Below, piece after piece: positions 16,121-23,840 of a DNA stretch of 64,000 nucleotides. Location of the stretch: the NCBI GenBank assembly GCA_944323155.1, contig CALURL010000003.1, positions 1 through 64,000 of the forward strand, read 5' to 3'. The stretch comes from Candidatus Gastranaerophilales bacterium (GTDB lineage: Bacteria; Cyanobacteriota; Vampirovibrionia; Gastranaerophilales; Gastranaerophilaceae). The notes beneath the pieces were generated by a model, which did no database searches, was not told where the DNA came from, and saw nothing but the letters and a program-made list of their open reading frames with translations. Position 1 is the first letter of the stretch; every line of letters begins with the position of its first letter. A program made the translations under genes and the position numbers.

Positions 16121-16966
16121 TTAAGACTTTCTTCCAAAGAACCAAGCTGATAATAAAGCACCGCCTGCTATTGCAAGTGCAGCGATTCCGCCGTATTTTG
16201 CAGAATTTTTAAGTCTTGCTCCGGTTGATGCAAATTTATCGGAAACTTTTTTTACATATTCATGCATTTCTTTTGGAGACTCTTCTGAAACAGCCTTAAA
16301 TTTCTTTGCCTTTCTATCATAAACATTATCTATATAACGTGCAATAAAATCCTCATTTTTATGCTCAGCTATGTCTAAATCAAGCTTTTTGCTTGCTATA
16401 TCTAAATCATTATGAATTATAGATAATAACAAAACTTGTTTATCAGGAATTCTAATCGTTTTGCCGTTACGTGTAATCTCTTTTGTCACTTCTTTAAGCG
16501 TATCTTCATCAGCAAGCACACCTGCATTAAGCATACCGTTAAAATATTTTACCGGTTCTTCTTTCATGTATCTGCCTACAGCTTTTTTAAGAGTTTCGCC
16601 TTCTTCCGGATAAATTCCTACATATTCAGCATTTTCCATCAAAAATTTATACATTGATTTATAACTTGCTTTAGGATTCTCTTCAGAAAACATTGAATTA
16701 AAATCTTTAAAAACTTTTTCTATATTCTTTACTTCTTCCATATCCTCCTTGGCAAATTGTTCTGCCATAGAATTTATGAATTTGTCAGTATAAAAGCCTT
16801 CACGTGTAACCAGCGGATTTTTCAAATAAGTATAACCCCCGACACCTACAAAGCCAACTCCGGCAGAACCGGTTGCAAATATCAAGGCATCTTTTCTATT
16901 ATTATTCGAAGAAGCACGTTTTTGTTGAGTAACAACGGGATTAGATATATTATTTACAGATGGCAT
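16121..16966 (-). CDS. lineage-specific membrane-anchored protein, paralogue of the 313-aa gene
   Basis: The 281 residues begin with a polar Asn/Ser-rich stretch, then a glycine-rich hydrophobic segment (ALIFATGSAGVGFVGVGGYT, about 28-48), a charged helical middle, and a C-terminal span (GGIAALAIAGGALLSAWFFG) that ends with RKS. It lacks the Cys-rich tail of its neighbour. ATG 16966 has AGGTG upstream. Both proteins would place a helical domain between two membrane anchors; function unknown. Confidence 0.75.
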   Translation of the reverse strand: MPSVNNISNPVVTQQKRASSNNNRKDALIFATGSAGVGFVGVGGYTYLKNPLVTREGFYTDKFINSMAEQFAKEDMEEVKNIEKVFKDFNSMFSEENPKASYKSMYKFLMENAEYVGIYPEEGETLKKAVGRYMKEEPVKYFNGMLNAGVLADEDTLKEVTKEITRNGKTIRIPDKQVLLLSIIHNDLDIASKKLDLDIAEHKNEDFIARYIDNVYDRKAKKFKAVSEESPKEMHEYVKKVSDKFASTGARLKNSAKYGGIAALAIAGGALLSAWFFGRKS

Positions 16967-17065
16967 AATTCACCTACAATTTTTCACACATGAATATTAA
17001 GTCACAACATAACAAAAAATTGCATGATTAATTATGATATGTAAATTTAATTTTACAAAACTTTT

Positions 17066-17085
17066 GTTGGGGTAGAAACCCCAAC
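17066..17085. repeat. REP hairpin 1
   Basis: GTTGGGGT-AGAA-ACCCCAAC, a perfect 8-bp stem, 8 bases past the stop of the RAYT gene. The flank CTTTT/ACTTACAA is shared with the copy at 17647. Confidence 0.85.
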
Positions 17086-17092
17086 TTACAAA

Positions 17093-17620
17093 CTATTCAA
17101 AATCTAAATCTTTAATATTTTTTATATCTTCTGCACTTCCCCAATCATTTTCATATAGCCCTTGTTTTACAAATTTGTGAAAAGATGAATATTGCCAGTC
17201 TTTTACATTTTTTACAAGTCCGTGTTTTACAGGATTGTAGTGAATATAATCAATTTGATTATTTAATTCTTCTTCTGATGTAATTGTGTGTTCAAAAAAT
17301 CTGCGCTGGAATATACCTTTTTCACCTTTGTTAACATATCCGTAAGTTGGGGTTTCTACCCCAACATTATTATTAGAAAAATAATATTTTATTGATGTGA
17401 TAATTTTAGGATATTCTTCAATATTTTCAGGATTTAATATTAAATGAATATGTTCAGGTAAAACACAAATTGCAACAATTTCAAATTTAAAAAACTGTTT
17501 TGCGTTTTTAAACGAATGTCTTAAAAGTGCTATGTTATTGACAAATATACTTTTTCTATTGTAAGCAATAATAATTAAATGTACATAACTGTTTGGAATA
17601 AAAACTCGTCTGTAGTTCAT
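17093..17620 (-). CDS. REP-associated tyrosine transposase (RAYT, IS200-like TnpA)
   Basis: A 175-residue Y1-type HUH enzyme: the metal-binding PEHIHLIL (HUH motif, near residue 56-63) and the catalytic Tyr in IDYIHYNPVKHGLV near residue 140, with KGIFQRRFFEHTI between. RAYT proteins nick and join REP hairpins and usually exist as one domesticated copy per genome. Here REP hairpins flank the gene on both sides, and one lies inside the frame, encoding VGVETPTYG in the variable loop between YYF and KGEKG. The start ATG 17620 has TAGGAAA upstream. The frame is intact. Confidence 0.88.
   Translation of the reverse strand: MNYRRVFIPNSYVHLIIIAYNRKSIFVNNIALLRHSFKNAKQFFKFEIVAICVLPEHIHLILNPENIEEYPKIITSIKYYFSNNNVGVETPTYGYVNKGEKGIFQRRFFEHTITSEEELNNQIDYIHYNPVKHGLVKNVKDWQYSSFHKFVKQGLYENDWGSAEDIKNIKDLDFE
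17346..17365. repeat. REP hairpin inside the RAYT coding frame
   Basis: GTTGGGGT-TTCT-ACCCCAAC, the exact reverse complement of the flanking copies, with the shared flank GTAAGTTGGGG. It is translated as VGVETPTYG without breaking the frame (20 bases plus flanks inserted or accommodated in a variable loop). Confidence 0.85.
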
Positions 17621-17646
17621 TTTCCTATTTTACATTAAATATTTTT

Positions 17647-17666
17647 GTTGGGGTAGAAACCCCAAC
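17647..17666. repeat. REP hairpin 2
   Basis: GTTGGGGT-AGAA-ACCCCAAC, identical to 17066-17085 and in the same orientation, upstream of the RAYT start codon. Confidence 0.85.
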
Positions 17667-17681
17667 TTACAACTTAATGTT

Positions 17682-17701
17682 GTTGGGCAAGTATGCCCAA
17701 C
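17682..17701. repeat. REP variant hairpin
   Basis: GTTGGGCA-AGTA-TGCCCAAC, a perfect 8-bp stem that keeps the GTTGGG...CCCAAC frame but differs in the middle. Only 15 bases separate it from the previous REP, giving a BIME-like pair. Confidence 0.75.
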
Positions 17702-17726
17702 CGACAGCCTACAATCATATATAAGC

Positions 17727-18164
17727 TTATTTGCCTGTAGAGCCAAAACCGCCTGCACCGCGAACAGTTTCGGTCAATTCAACTTCAACCTTAATTTCTG
17801 CCTGCTCAACCCTTGCTATAATCATTTGTGCAATTCTTTCGTCCGGCTGAATTGTGTAAGTTTCGTTAGAAAGATTTACCACAGGAACACAAACTTCGCC
17901 TCTATAATCTTCATCAATAGTACCAACGCAGTTTATCAGGGTAATTCCGTGTTTAATAGACAAACCTGAACGCGGTCTAACCTGAGCTTCATAACCATGT
18001 TCAAGTTCGATTTTTAAGCCGGTCGGAACAAGAGCTCTTTCAAGCGGTTTCAGAGTAATAGGTTCTGAAATTGCTGCGCACAAATCCATTCCGGCAGCGC
18101 CTTCAGTTTTATATTCCGGCAAAAATTTATTATGTGCTAATCTTTGAATTTTTAAAACTGTCAT
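17727..18164 (-). CDS. dut: dUTP diphosphatase
   Basis: Hydrolyses dUTP to dUMP, supplying dTMP synthesis and keeping uracil out of DNA. The 145-residue trimeric-type enzyme has all five motifs: [32 protein letters not shown] with the catalytic Asp, RIAQMII and the C-terminal [14 protein letters not shown] 18164 follows GGAGGTT. It is monocistronic between REP elements and tRNA-Arg. Confidence 0.97.
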   Translation of the reverse strand: MTVLKIQRLAHNKFLPEYKTEGAAGMDLCAAISEPITLKPLERALVPTGLKIELEHGYEAQVRPRSGLSIKHGITLINCVGTIDEDYRGEVCVPVVNLSNETYTIQPDERIAQMIIARVEQAEIKVEVELTETVRGAGGFGSTGK

Positions 18165-18189
18165 ACAACCTCCTAATCAATAATAAAAA

Positions 18190-18215
18190 ATAAAAGAGGC
18201 AAATTATGCCTCTTA
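18190..18215 (-). terminator. terminator downstream of tRNA-Arg
   Basis: Minus strand AAGAGGCA-TAATT-TGCCTCTT followed by TTATTTTTTATT. Confidence 0.75.
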
Positions 18216-18227
18216 TTTGTTTAAATT

Positions 18228-18301
<74 letters not shown>

Positions 18302-18394
18302 GGATCCAGAGGGTTTAGACAAGTGTTTGGTTTCTTGGGGTACCTGTATAATCCCTCATAAGTTTTATCCTACCATGAAAATTTTTGATTGCAA

Positions 18395-19276
18395 CTACTT
18401 TTTATAAATAGTTAATACAGGTATAAAATTAAACAATTTATAATTTACCATATCGAGTTCATGGTGAATTTTTAAGAATTCAATACCGAGAAATTTGACG
18501 TATGAAGAATAACTGTTTTTAATCTCTATGTTATATTTTTCTGCGAATTTACTATAATAATTCATTGCCCAAATATGATCACATAAATGTTTTTCTGTTT
18601 TTTGTCGTGTTGTCGACAAACTGTTAGTTTTATTATAATAATACTTTGTCCCTTTTCCAGGAATTGCTAGAACACAACTCATATAATTTATTACATTCAG
18701 CAGAAACTCAACGTCTTCAAAATATCTGCCTTCCGTAAATAATATATTTGAATCCTTTAACTTGGAAGTTTTGTATATTTTGTTCCATATTGAAAAATTT
18801 TTAGGCACACCGATTGCATCTATTTTTTCCTGCGTAGAATAGACGAGTTTTCTTTTTTTGTATGTAATATAACCTTTCCCGTCAGGATAACTCACTGCAT
18901 CTGTACATACAACATCATAAATACCTTTCGAGGCATTGTACAACTTTTCAAAAAAATCTAAATCCACCCAATCGTCCGCGTCAACAAAACCTATATATTC
19001 CCCACGCGCCATTTTTAAACCTAAATTTCTTGCCGCAGATTGCCCTTTATTTTCAGTACTGATAATTTTCAGCTTAGAGGGGGGGGGGGGGGAAGATGTT
19101 TGCTGGATGTACGTTTTCAGGATTTCTAAAGATTTATCTGTAGACCCGTCATTTATACAAATTATTTCTATATCTTTTAATGTCTGGTTTAACAAACTTT
19201 CCAAACATCTTGATAAAAACTTCTCAACATTATAAACAGGTACAATTACAGAAACTTTTATAGAATTCTCTTCCAT
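18395..19276 (-). CDS. glycosyltransferase family 2, probably phase-variable
   Basis: A 293-residue GT-A enzyme: SVIVPVYNVEKFLSRCLESL start, CINDGSTDKS, ENKGQSAARNLGL, and the DXD-type metal motif FVDADDWVD near residue 103. It should transfer a sugar to a surface glycan. Codons about 62-66 (SSPPPPS) are encoded by an uninterrupted run of 14 C (14 G on the plus strand, 19079-19092), in an otherwise AT-rich gene, at a surface loop between the GT-A core strands. Tract changes of 1-2 bases would truncate the protein after about 65 residues. The current length keeps it in frame. Start ATG 19276 with CTGGAG upstream. Confidence 0.9.
   Translation of the reverse strand: MEENSIKVSVIVPVYNVEKFLSRCLESLLNQTLKDIEIICINDGSTDKSLEILKTYIQQTSSPPPPSKLKIISTENKGQSAARNLGLKMARGEYIGFVDADDWVDLDFFEKLYNASKGIYDVVCTDAVSYPDGKGYITYKKRKLVYSTQEKIDAIGVPKNFSIWNKIYKTSKLKDSNILFTEGRYFEDVEFLLNVINYMSCVLAIPGKGTKYYYNKTNSLSTTRQKTEKHLCDHIWAMNYYSKFAEKYNIEIKNSYSSYVKFLGIEFLKIHHELDMVNYKLFNFIPVLTIYKK
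19079..19092. repeat. G14/C14 homopolymer tract in GT2 coding sequence
   Basis: Fourteen consecutive G on the plus strand within the GT2 gene. This is long enough for slipped-strand mispairing and is typical of contingency genes for surface sugars. Confidence 0.9.
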
Positions 19277-19348
19277 TACATACTCCAGAATTATTACTTT
19301 GCTATATTGTAAAAAAAATAAAAAAAATTATCAATAGCTTTTTAGAGA

Positions 19349-19376
19349 TTTGTTAATAATTTTTTTTATCGTATAA
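19349..19376 (+). promoter_or_regulatory. promoter of alaS
   Basis: TTGTTA (19349-19354), 16 bases, TATAAT (19371-19376), 38 bases upstream of ATG 19415 that has AAGGGA. Confidence 0.7.
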
Positions 19377-19414
19377 TTTTTACAGAAAGAATAAAAATTT
19401 AAGGGAAAAAGATT

Positions 19415-22021
19415 ATGCTAACCGGAAATGAAATTAGAAAATTATATTTGGATTATTTTAAAAATAAACATCAGCACACAGTAGTAGAAAGTTCAAGCCT
19501 TGTACCTGATAATCCGACTGTTTTATTAACAACAGCAGGGATGTTGCAATTTTTGCCGATATTTTTAGGAATTATAAAATCACCTTATGATCCGGCACGC
19601 GCTACTTCATGCCAAAAATGTGCAAGAGCCGGTGGCAAAGATTCTGATATAGAAAATGTTGGAAGAACTCCGCGTCATCATACTTTTTTCGAAATGTTAG
19701 GCAATTTTTCTTTTGGAGATTATTATAAAAAAGAAATTATTCCCTGGGCATGGGAGTTCGTTACAGAAGTATTAAAATTAGACAAAGACAGATTATGGAT
19801 AACTATCTTTGAAACAGATGACGAAGCTTACGAAATCTGGAGAAGCGTTGGCGTTCCTGCAGAAAGAATTAAGCGCAAAGGTAAAAAAGATAATTTCTGG
19901 GGACCTCCTGGGGCATCAGGTTCTTGCGGACCTTGCTCTGAAATTCACTATGACTTAGGTGAGCAATACAAATGCAATGACCCGAGAGGCTGCGGAATTG
20001 ATACCTGCGAATGCGACAGATGGGTTGAAATTTGGAATCTTGTATTCACAGAACTTTATCAGGATGAAGAAGGCAACCAATCACCGCTTGAAAGTAAAAA
20101 CGTTGATACAGGAATGGGTTTGGAACGTATTACAATGGTTTGTCAGGGCGTGGCTTCAACTTTTGAAACCGACCTTTTAAGACCTATTATGGATAAGGTT
20201 TCTGAAATGAGCGGAGTTCCGTACAAAAAATCAGAAAAAACTGATATTTCTTTGAGAATAATTACAGACCACGCAAGATGCGTTACATTCTTAATTTCTG
20301 ACGGTGTTATCCCGGGCAATGAAGGAAGAAGCTACGTTTTGAGAATGATTTTGCGACGCGCATTAAGACATGGAAAAATCCTTGGAATGGATTTGCCTTT
20401 CTTATACAAACTCGTAGATGTAGTTGTTGAAAATTACGGAGAAGCTTATCCGGATTTGGTTAAAAACAAAGCCAAAATTATTGATACAATTAAAAAAGAA
20501 GAAGAACGTTTTGCAAAAACTCTTGACAGAGGTTATAAAATGCTCGATGAATTTATCGAAGCTAAAAAAGATATTGACGGTGAAAGTGCCTTCAAACTTT
20601 ACGATACATATGGTTTTCCATTTGAACTTACAAAAGAAATCGCTCAGGAAAACGGTTTGAATGTTGATGAAGCAGGATATAAAGCAGCAATGCAAGAACA
20701 AAAAGACCGTGCAAAAGCTGCAACTGCAAAAATCAGCGTTACAGGCGATATTAAATACGCTAAAGTTGAAGATGAAGTAGGTTCTACAGAATTTACAGGC
20801 TATACAGAAAACGAATGTGATGCCAAAATTCTTGCAACAATAGAAGGTGACGGATACACAGATATAGTCCTTGATAAAACTCCATTCTATGCAGAATGCG
20901 GCGGCCAGGTAGGTGACAGTGGTTTTATTGAAAACGAAAATCTTAAAGCAGAAGTATTAACAACTTTTAAAGTTAACAAATTATTTGTACACCGCTCAAA
21001 AGTTGTTAATGGAGAAATTACAATCGGCGAAAAAGTTCACGCAAAAATAGACGTTGCGAAAAGAGAAGAAATCAGACTTCATCACTCATCAGCTCACTTA
21101 CTTCAAGCCGCTTTAACAAAAGTTTTAGGCAATGAAGTTAAGCAGGCAGGGTCTCAGGTTGAAGAAATGAGAATGCGTTTTGACTTCACATTCTCACGCG
21201 CAATGACTCAGGATGAAATTTTCAAAGTTGAAAATATCGTAAACAACTGGATTTCAGAAGGTTTACCTGTAATAACCAGAGAAATGGATATTGAGCAGGC
21301 AAAATTAACTGGTGCTGTTGCGCTGTTCGGAGAAAAATACGATGATATCGTAAGAGTTGTCTCAATGGGAGATGACAGTAACTGTGTATCAAAAGAATTC
21401 TGTGCTGGAACACATGCCCGCAATACACGTGATTTGAGACTTTTCAAAATTATCTCAGAAGGAGCTATCGCAGCCGGCACAAGACGTATTGAAGCAGTTG
21501 TTTCAAAAGCCGCTTTTGAATATATGAACGAAAAAGTTAAAGAAATGGACAAACTTTCTCAAATGTTCAAAGTGCATTCCAATGAAGTTATTGAACGTAT
21601 AGAAAAACTTCAGGAAGAAAATAAGGAACTTCAAAAAGAATTAACCCAAGCTAAAGAAGAAAATGCCCGGGCAAAATTTGCAACATTCCTTTCAAAAGCT
21701 CAGGATATTCAAGGCGGAAAGCTCTTTATTTCAAAAGTTGAAAACTTTGACGGCAATGCCATTAAAACAGGGATTGAATTTATGGCACAAAAGTTTGGAG
21801 ACAGTATTATTGTATTGGCATCTGAAAAAACAGTTGCTGCAAAAGTATCTGATAACTTTGTAAAACAAGGTATTAATGCCGGCAAAATAGTCGGAGAAAT
21901 TGCACGTGCTACAGGAGCTAACGGCGGCGGACGCCCGAATTTTGCCCAGGGTGGTATAAAAGACGCCTCTAAACTCGATGAAATTCTCGAAAAAATTGAA
22001 AAAGATTTGAAAAATAACTAA
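19415..22021 (+). CDS. alaS: alanine-tRNA ligase
   Basis: Charges tRNA-Ala and edits mischarged Ser/Gly. The 868 residues contain the class II core (HTFFEMLGNFSFGDYYKK; GMGLERITMV; RRALRHGKILG), the editing site with HHSSAHLL near 556 and CAGTHARN near 665, a coiled-coil segment (IEKLQEENKELQKELTQAKE, about 730-755) and the DHHA1 C-Ala end with GGGRPNFAQGG. Length is normal. A 79-aa gene follows after 16 bases on the same strand. Confidence 0.98.
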   Translation: MLTGNEIRKLYLDYFKNKHQHTVVESSSLVPDNPTVLLTTAGMLQFLPIFLGIIKSPYDPARATSCQKCARAGGKDSDIENVGRTPRHHTFFEMLGNFSFGDYYKKEIIPWAWEFVTEVLKLDKDRLWITIFETDDEAYEIWRSVGVPAERIKRKGKKDNFWGPPGASGSCGPCSEIHYDLGEQYKCNDPRGCGIDTCECDRWVEIWNLVFTELYQDEEGNQSPLESKNVDTGMGLERITMVCQGVASTFETDLLRPIMDKVSEMSGVPYKKSEKTDISLRIITDHARCVTFLISDGVIPGNEGRSYVLRMILRRALRHGKILGMDLPFLYKLVDVVVENYGEAYPDLVKNKAKIIDTIKKEEERFAKTLDRGYKMLDEFIEAKKDIDGESAFKLYDTYGFPFELTKEIAQENGLNVDEAGYKAAMQEQKDRAKAATAKISVTGDIKYAKVEDEVGSTEFTGYTENECDAKILATIEGDGYTDIVLDKTPFYAECGGQVGDSGFIENENLKAEVLTTFKVNKLFVHRSKVVNGEITIGEKVHAKIDVAKREEIRLHHSSAHLLQAALTKVLGNEVKQAGSQVEEMRMRFDFTFSRAMTQDEIFKVENIVNNWISEGLPVITREMDIEQAKLTGAVALFGEKYDDIVRVVSMGDDSNCVSKEFCAGTHARNTRDLRLFKIISEGAIAAGTRRIEAVVSKAAFEYMNEKVKEMDKLSQMFKVHSNEVIERIEKLQEENKELQKELTQAKEENARAKFATFLSKAQDIQGGKLFISKVENFDGNAIKTGIEFMAQKFGDSIIVLASEKTVAAKVSDNFVKQGINAGKIVGEIARATGANGGGRPNFAQGGIKDASKLDEILEKIEKDLKNN

Positions 22022-22037
22022 CGAAAGGATATGTGAT

Positions 22038-22277
22038 ATGAAACCGTATTTTAATTTACTAAACAAATTTGGACAACCAACATTAGAATGGGCAAAAAAT
22101 ATTAAACCGTCAAAACCGCTTAGCATGAATAGTATTGATGACTTCAATAAGTATTTTGACAAAAAACTTTTCAAAAATAACAGCAAACTTGAAAAAACTC
22201 CAAAACAAGATACTTTTATTACAAATGAAGCTGATAGTTTGACAAATTTATTTCAAAATAGACAAATAGTTGACTAG
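22038..22277 (+). CDS. hypothetical 79-aa protein after alaS
   Basis: A small hydrophilic protein (MKPYFNLLNKFGQPTLEWAK...) with no recognised domain. AAAGGA lies 8 bases before ATG 22038, and the gene is 16 bases after alaS, so it is likely cotranscribed. Confidence 0.65.
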   Translation: MKPYFNLLNKFGQPTLEWAKNIKPSKPLSMNSIDDFNKYFDKKLFKNNSKLEKTPKQDTFITNEADSLTNLFQNRQIVD

Positions 22278-22300
22278 TCAATTAGCTAATGTGTAGTTTT

Positions 22301-22338
22301 TTCCCTCTTATTACAATAATCTTGGCAATAAGAGGGAA
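22301..22338 (+). promoter_or_regulatory. 12-bp inverted repeat that covers the esterase ribosome site
   Basis: TTCCCTCTTATT (22301-22312) and AATAAGAGGGAA (22327-22338) pair perfectly around a 14-base loop. The right arm contains AGAGGGA, the ribosome site 7 bases before ATG 22345, so the hairpin would hide it. It could also act as a weak terminator for the alaS transcript. Confidence 0.6.
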
Positions 22339-22344
22339 TTTAAT

Positions 22345-23313
22345 ATGCATAATAAACCGACATCAAAAAATCCAAATCTTACTCAAACGACTAAAGCTTT
22401 TATCGACAAACTTACAAAAAATGCAGGTAAACCGCTTTATGAGATGACACCTGATGAAGCACGGGAATTCTTAGAAAATTTGCAGGGTGAATATTATATT
22501 AATATTGAATCAGATGTCAAAGATATGGAAATTCATAATGAAAATGAGTCTATAGATTTAAGGATATTTAAGCCTGTAAATATACAGCATAAACTACCTG
22601 CTATTTTATATATTCATGGCGGCGGATGGATATTGGGCGGAAAAAATTCATGGGACAGGTTTCTCAGACAACTGGCAAATTGTACAAACTCCACAGTAAT
22701 CTTTCCGCAATATTCACTTTCTCCGGAAGTTCATTATCCAAAGGCTCTTGATCAAATTTATGCAACATATAAATATATCCAAAATCACTCTGAAGAATTA
22801 AATATTGATAAAAATAAAATAGTAATCGCAGGAGATAGCGCAGGCGGCAATATAGCAACAGTAACAACTATGAAAGTAATAAAAGAAAATATTCAAAAAC
22901 CTATATTTCAATTATTATTTTACCCCGTTACAGATGCTGAAATGAAAACCGAATCATATAATGATTTTGCAGATGGACCATGGCTTACTAAAAAAGCAAT
23001 GGAGTGGTTTTGGGATGCATACGAACCAGACAAAAACAAACGAAAAATTTCTTACATTTCACCTATAAACGCTGATTTAGAAGAATTACAAAACATGCCT
23101 GAAACACTAATTATTACAGATGAAAACGATGTTTTACGGGATGAAGGAGAAGCTTATGCAAAAAAACTTGATGAAGCCGGGGTTAAAGTTACAAGTGTCC
23201 GGATAAACGGAACCTTCCATGATTTTATAGTTCTAAATTCATTGTGTAATACAGAACCCGCTAAGACTGCTTTTTTATTAGCAAGTGAAAAATTAAAACT
23301 TGTTTTAAAATAA
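22345..23313 (+). CDS. alpha/beta-hydrolase, HSL-type esterase/lipase
   Basis: A 322-residue hydrolase of the hormone-sensitive-lipase group: oxyanion loop YIHGGGWILGG near residue 91, nucleophile Ser in AGDSAGGN near 165, acid residue in the ITDENDVLRDEG segment near 260 and His in NGTFHDF near 291. It has no signal peptide, so it acts inside the cell on short acyl or acetyl esters. The translation start may be controlled by the hairpin immediately upstream. Confidence 0.9.
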   Translation: MHNKPTSKNPNLTQTTKAFIDKLTKNAGKPLYEMTPDEAREFLENLQGEYYINIESDVKDMEIHNENESIDLRIFKPVNIQHKLPAILYIHGGGWILGGKNSWDRFLRQLANCTNSTVIFPQYSLSPEVHYPKALDQIYATYKYIQNHSEELNIDKNKIVIAGDSAGGNIATVTTMKVIKENIQKPIFQLLFYPVTDAEMKTESYNDFADGPWLTKKAMEWFWDAYEPDKNKRKISYISPINADLEELQNMPETLIITDENDVLRDEGEAYAKKLDEAGVKVTSVRINGTFHDFIVLNSLCNTEPAKTAFLLASEKLKLVLK

Positions 23314-23314
23314 T

Positions 23315-23340
23315 AAAAGAGGCATTCACCTGCCTCTTTT
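23315..23340 (+). terminator. bidirectional terminator between convergent genes
   Basis: Perfect 10-bp stem AAAAGAGGCA (23315-23324) and TGCCTCTTTT (23331-23340). Works for the esterase (plus) and for the 146-aa gene and giant gene (minus). Confidence 0.8.
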
Positions 23341-23344
23341 AAAC

Positions 23345-23785
23345 TTATAAAGCTCTTAAATCTTTTGAAAGAGATTTAACCTTAGCGAGAACTTTTTTGT
23401 TAAGTTCAGCTGATGATAAAGTTTTCATAATCTCTTCTTTTGTTCCTCTTTTAATAATACTTGCGGCTTCTTCGCCATAAGGTCCGACAACAACAGCCTC
23501 AAGCCAGCGTGCTGTATTATAATCCGGTGTTGTTTCTTTGAGTTCCATTGGCAATGAACGAACACGAAGTATTACTTCTCTGGCAAAATAACTGTTATCT
23601 TTATTATCAAAACGTTCAGTAACAGACGCAAAACTTCCGTATTCAGGAACTTCTCTTTCTGCACGCATTGCCAGTTTTTCTAAAATTTTATCTGTTGAAA
23701 TATCAAAAGAAAACTGTTCTTTTTTCATTTTGTTAGTTCCTTCAATTTTAAGATTGTTATTTTTCATCCGGTTAATTTTATCCAT
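23345..23785 (-). CDS. hypothetical 146-aa protein downstream of the giant gene
   Basis: I do not recognise this soluble protein. It starts 55 bases after the stop of the giant RelA/SpoT-HD gene on the same strand and shares its terminator, so the two are probably one operon. GAGG lies 5 bases before ATG 23785. Segments such as DISTDKILEKLAMRAEREVPEYGSF suggest a small alpha/beta fold. If the giant protein is a toxin-like effector, this gene is the natural candidate for an immunity or chaperone partner; that is speculation from position only. Confidence 0.7.
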   Translation of the reverse strand: MDKINRMKNNNLKIEGTNKMKKEQFSFDISTDKILEKLAMRAEREVPEYGSFASVTERFDNKDNSYFAREVILRVRSLPMELKETTPDYNTARWLEAVVVGPYGEEAASIIKRGTKEEIMKTLSSAELNKKVLAKVKSLSKDLRAL

Positions 23786-23840
23786 TTAAACCTCTTTGTT
23801 TTATTATACAATAATTTTTGTCTGAATACCAGTATTTGTC

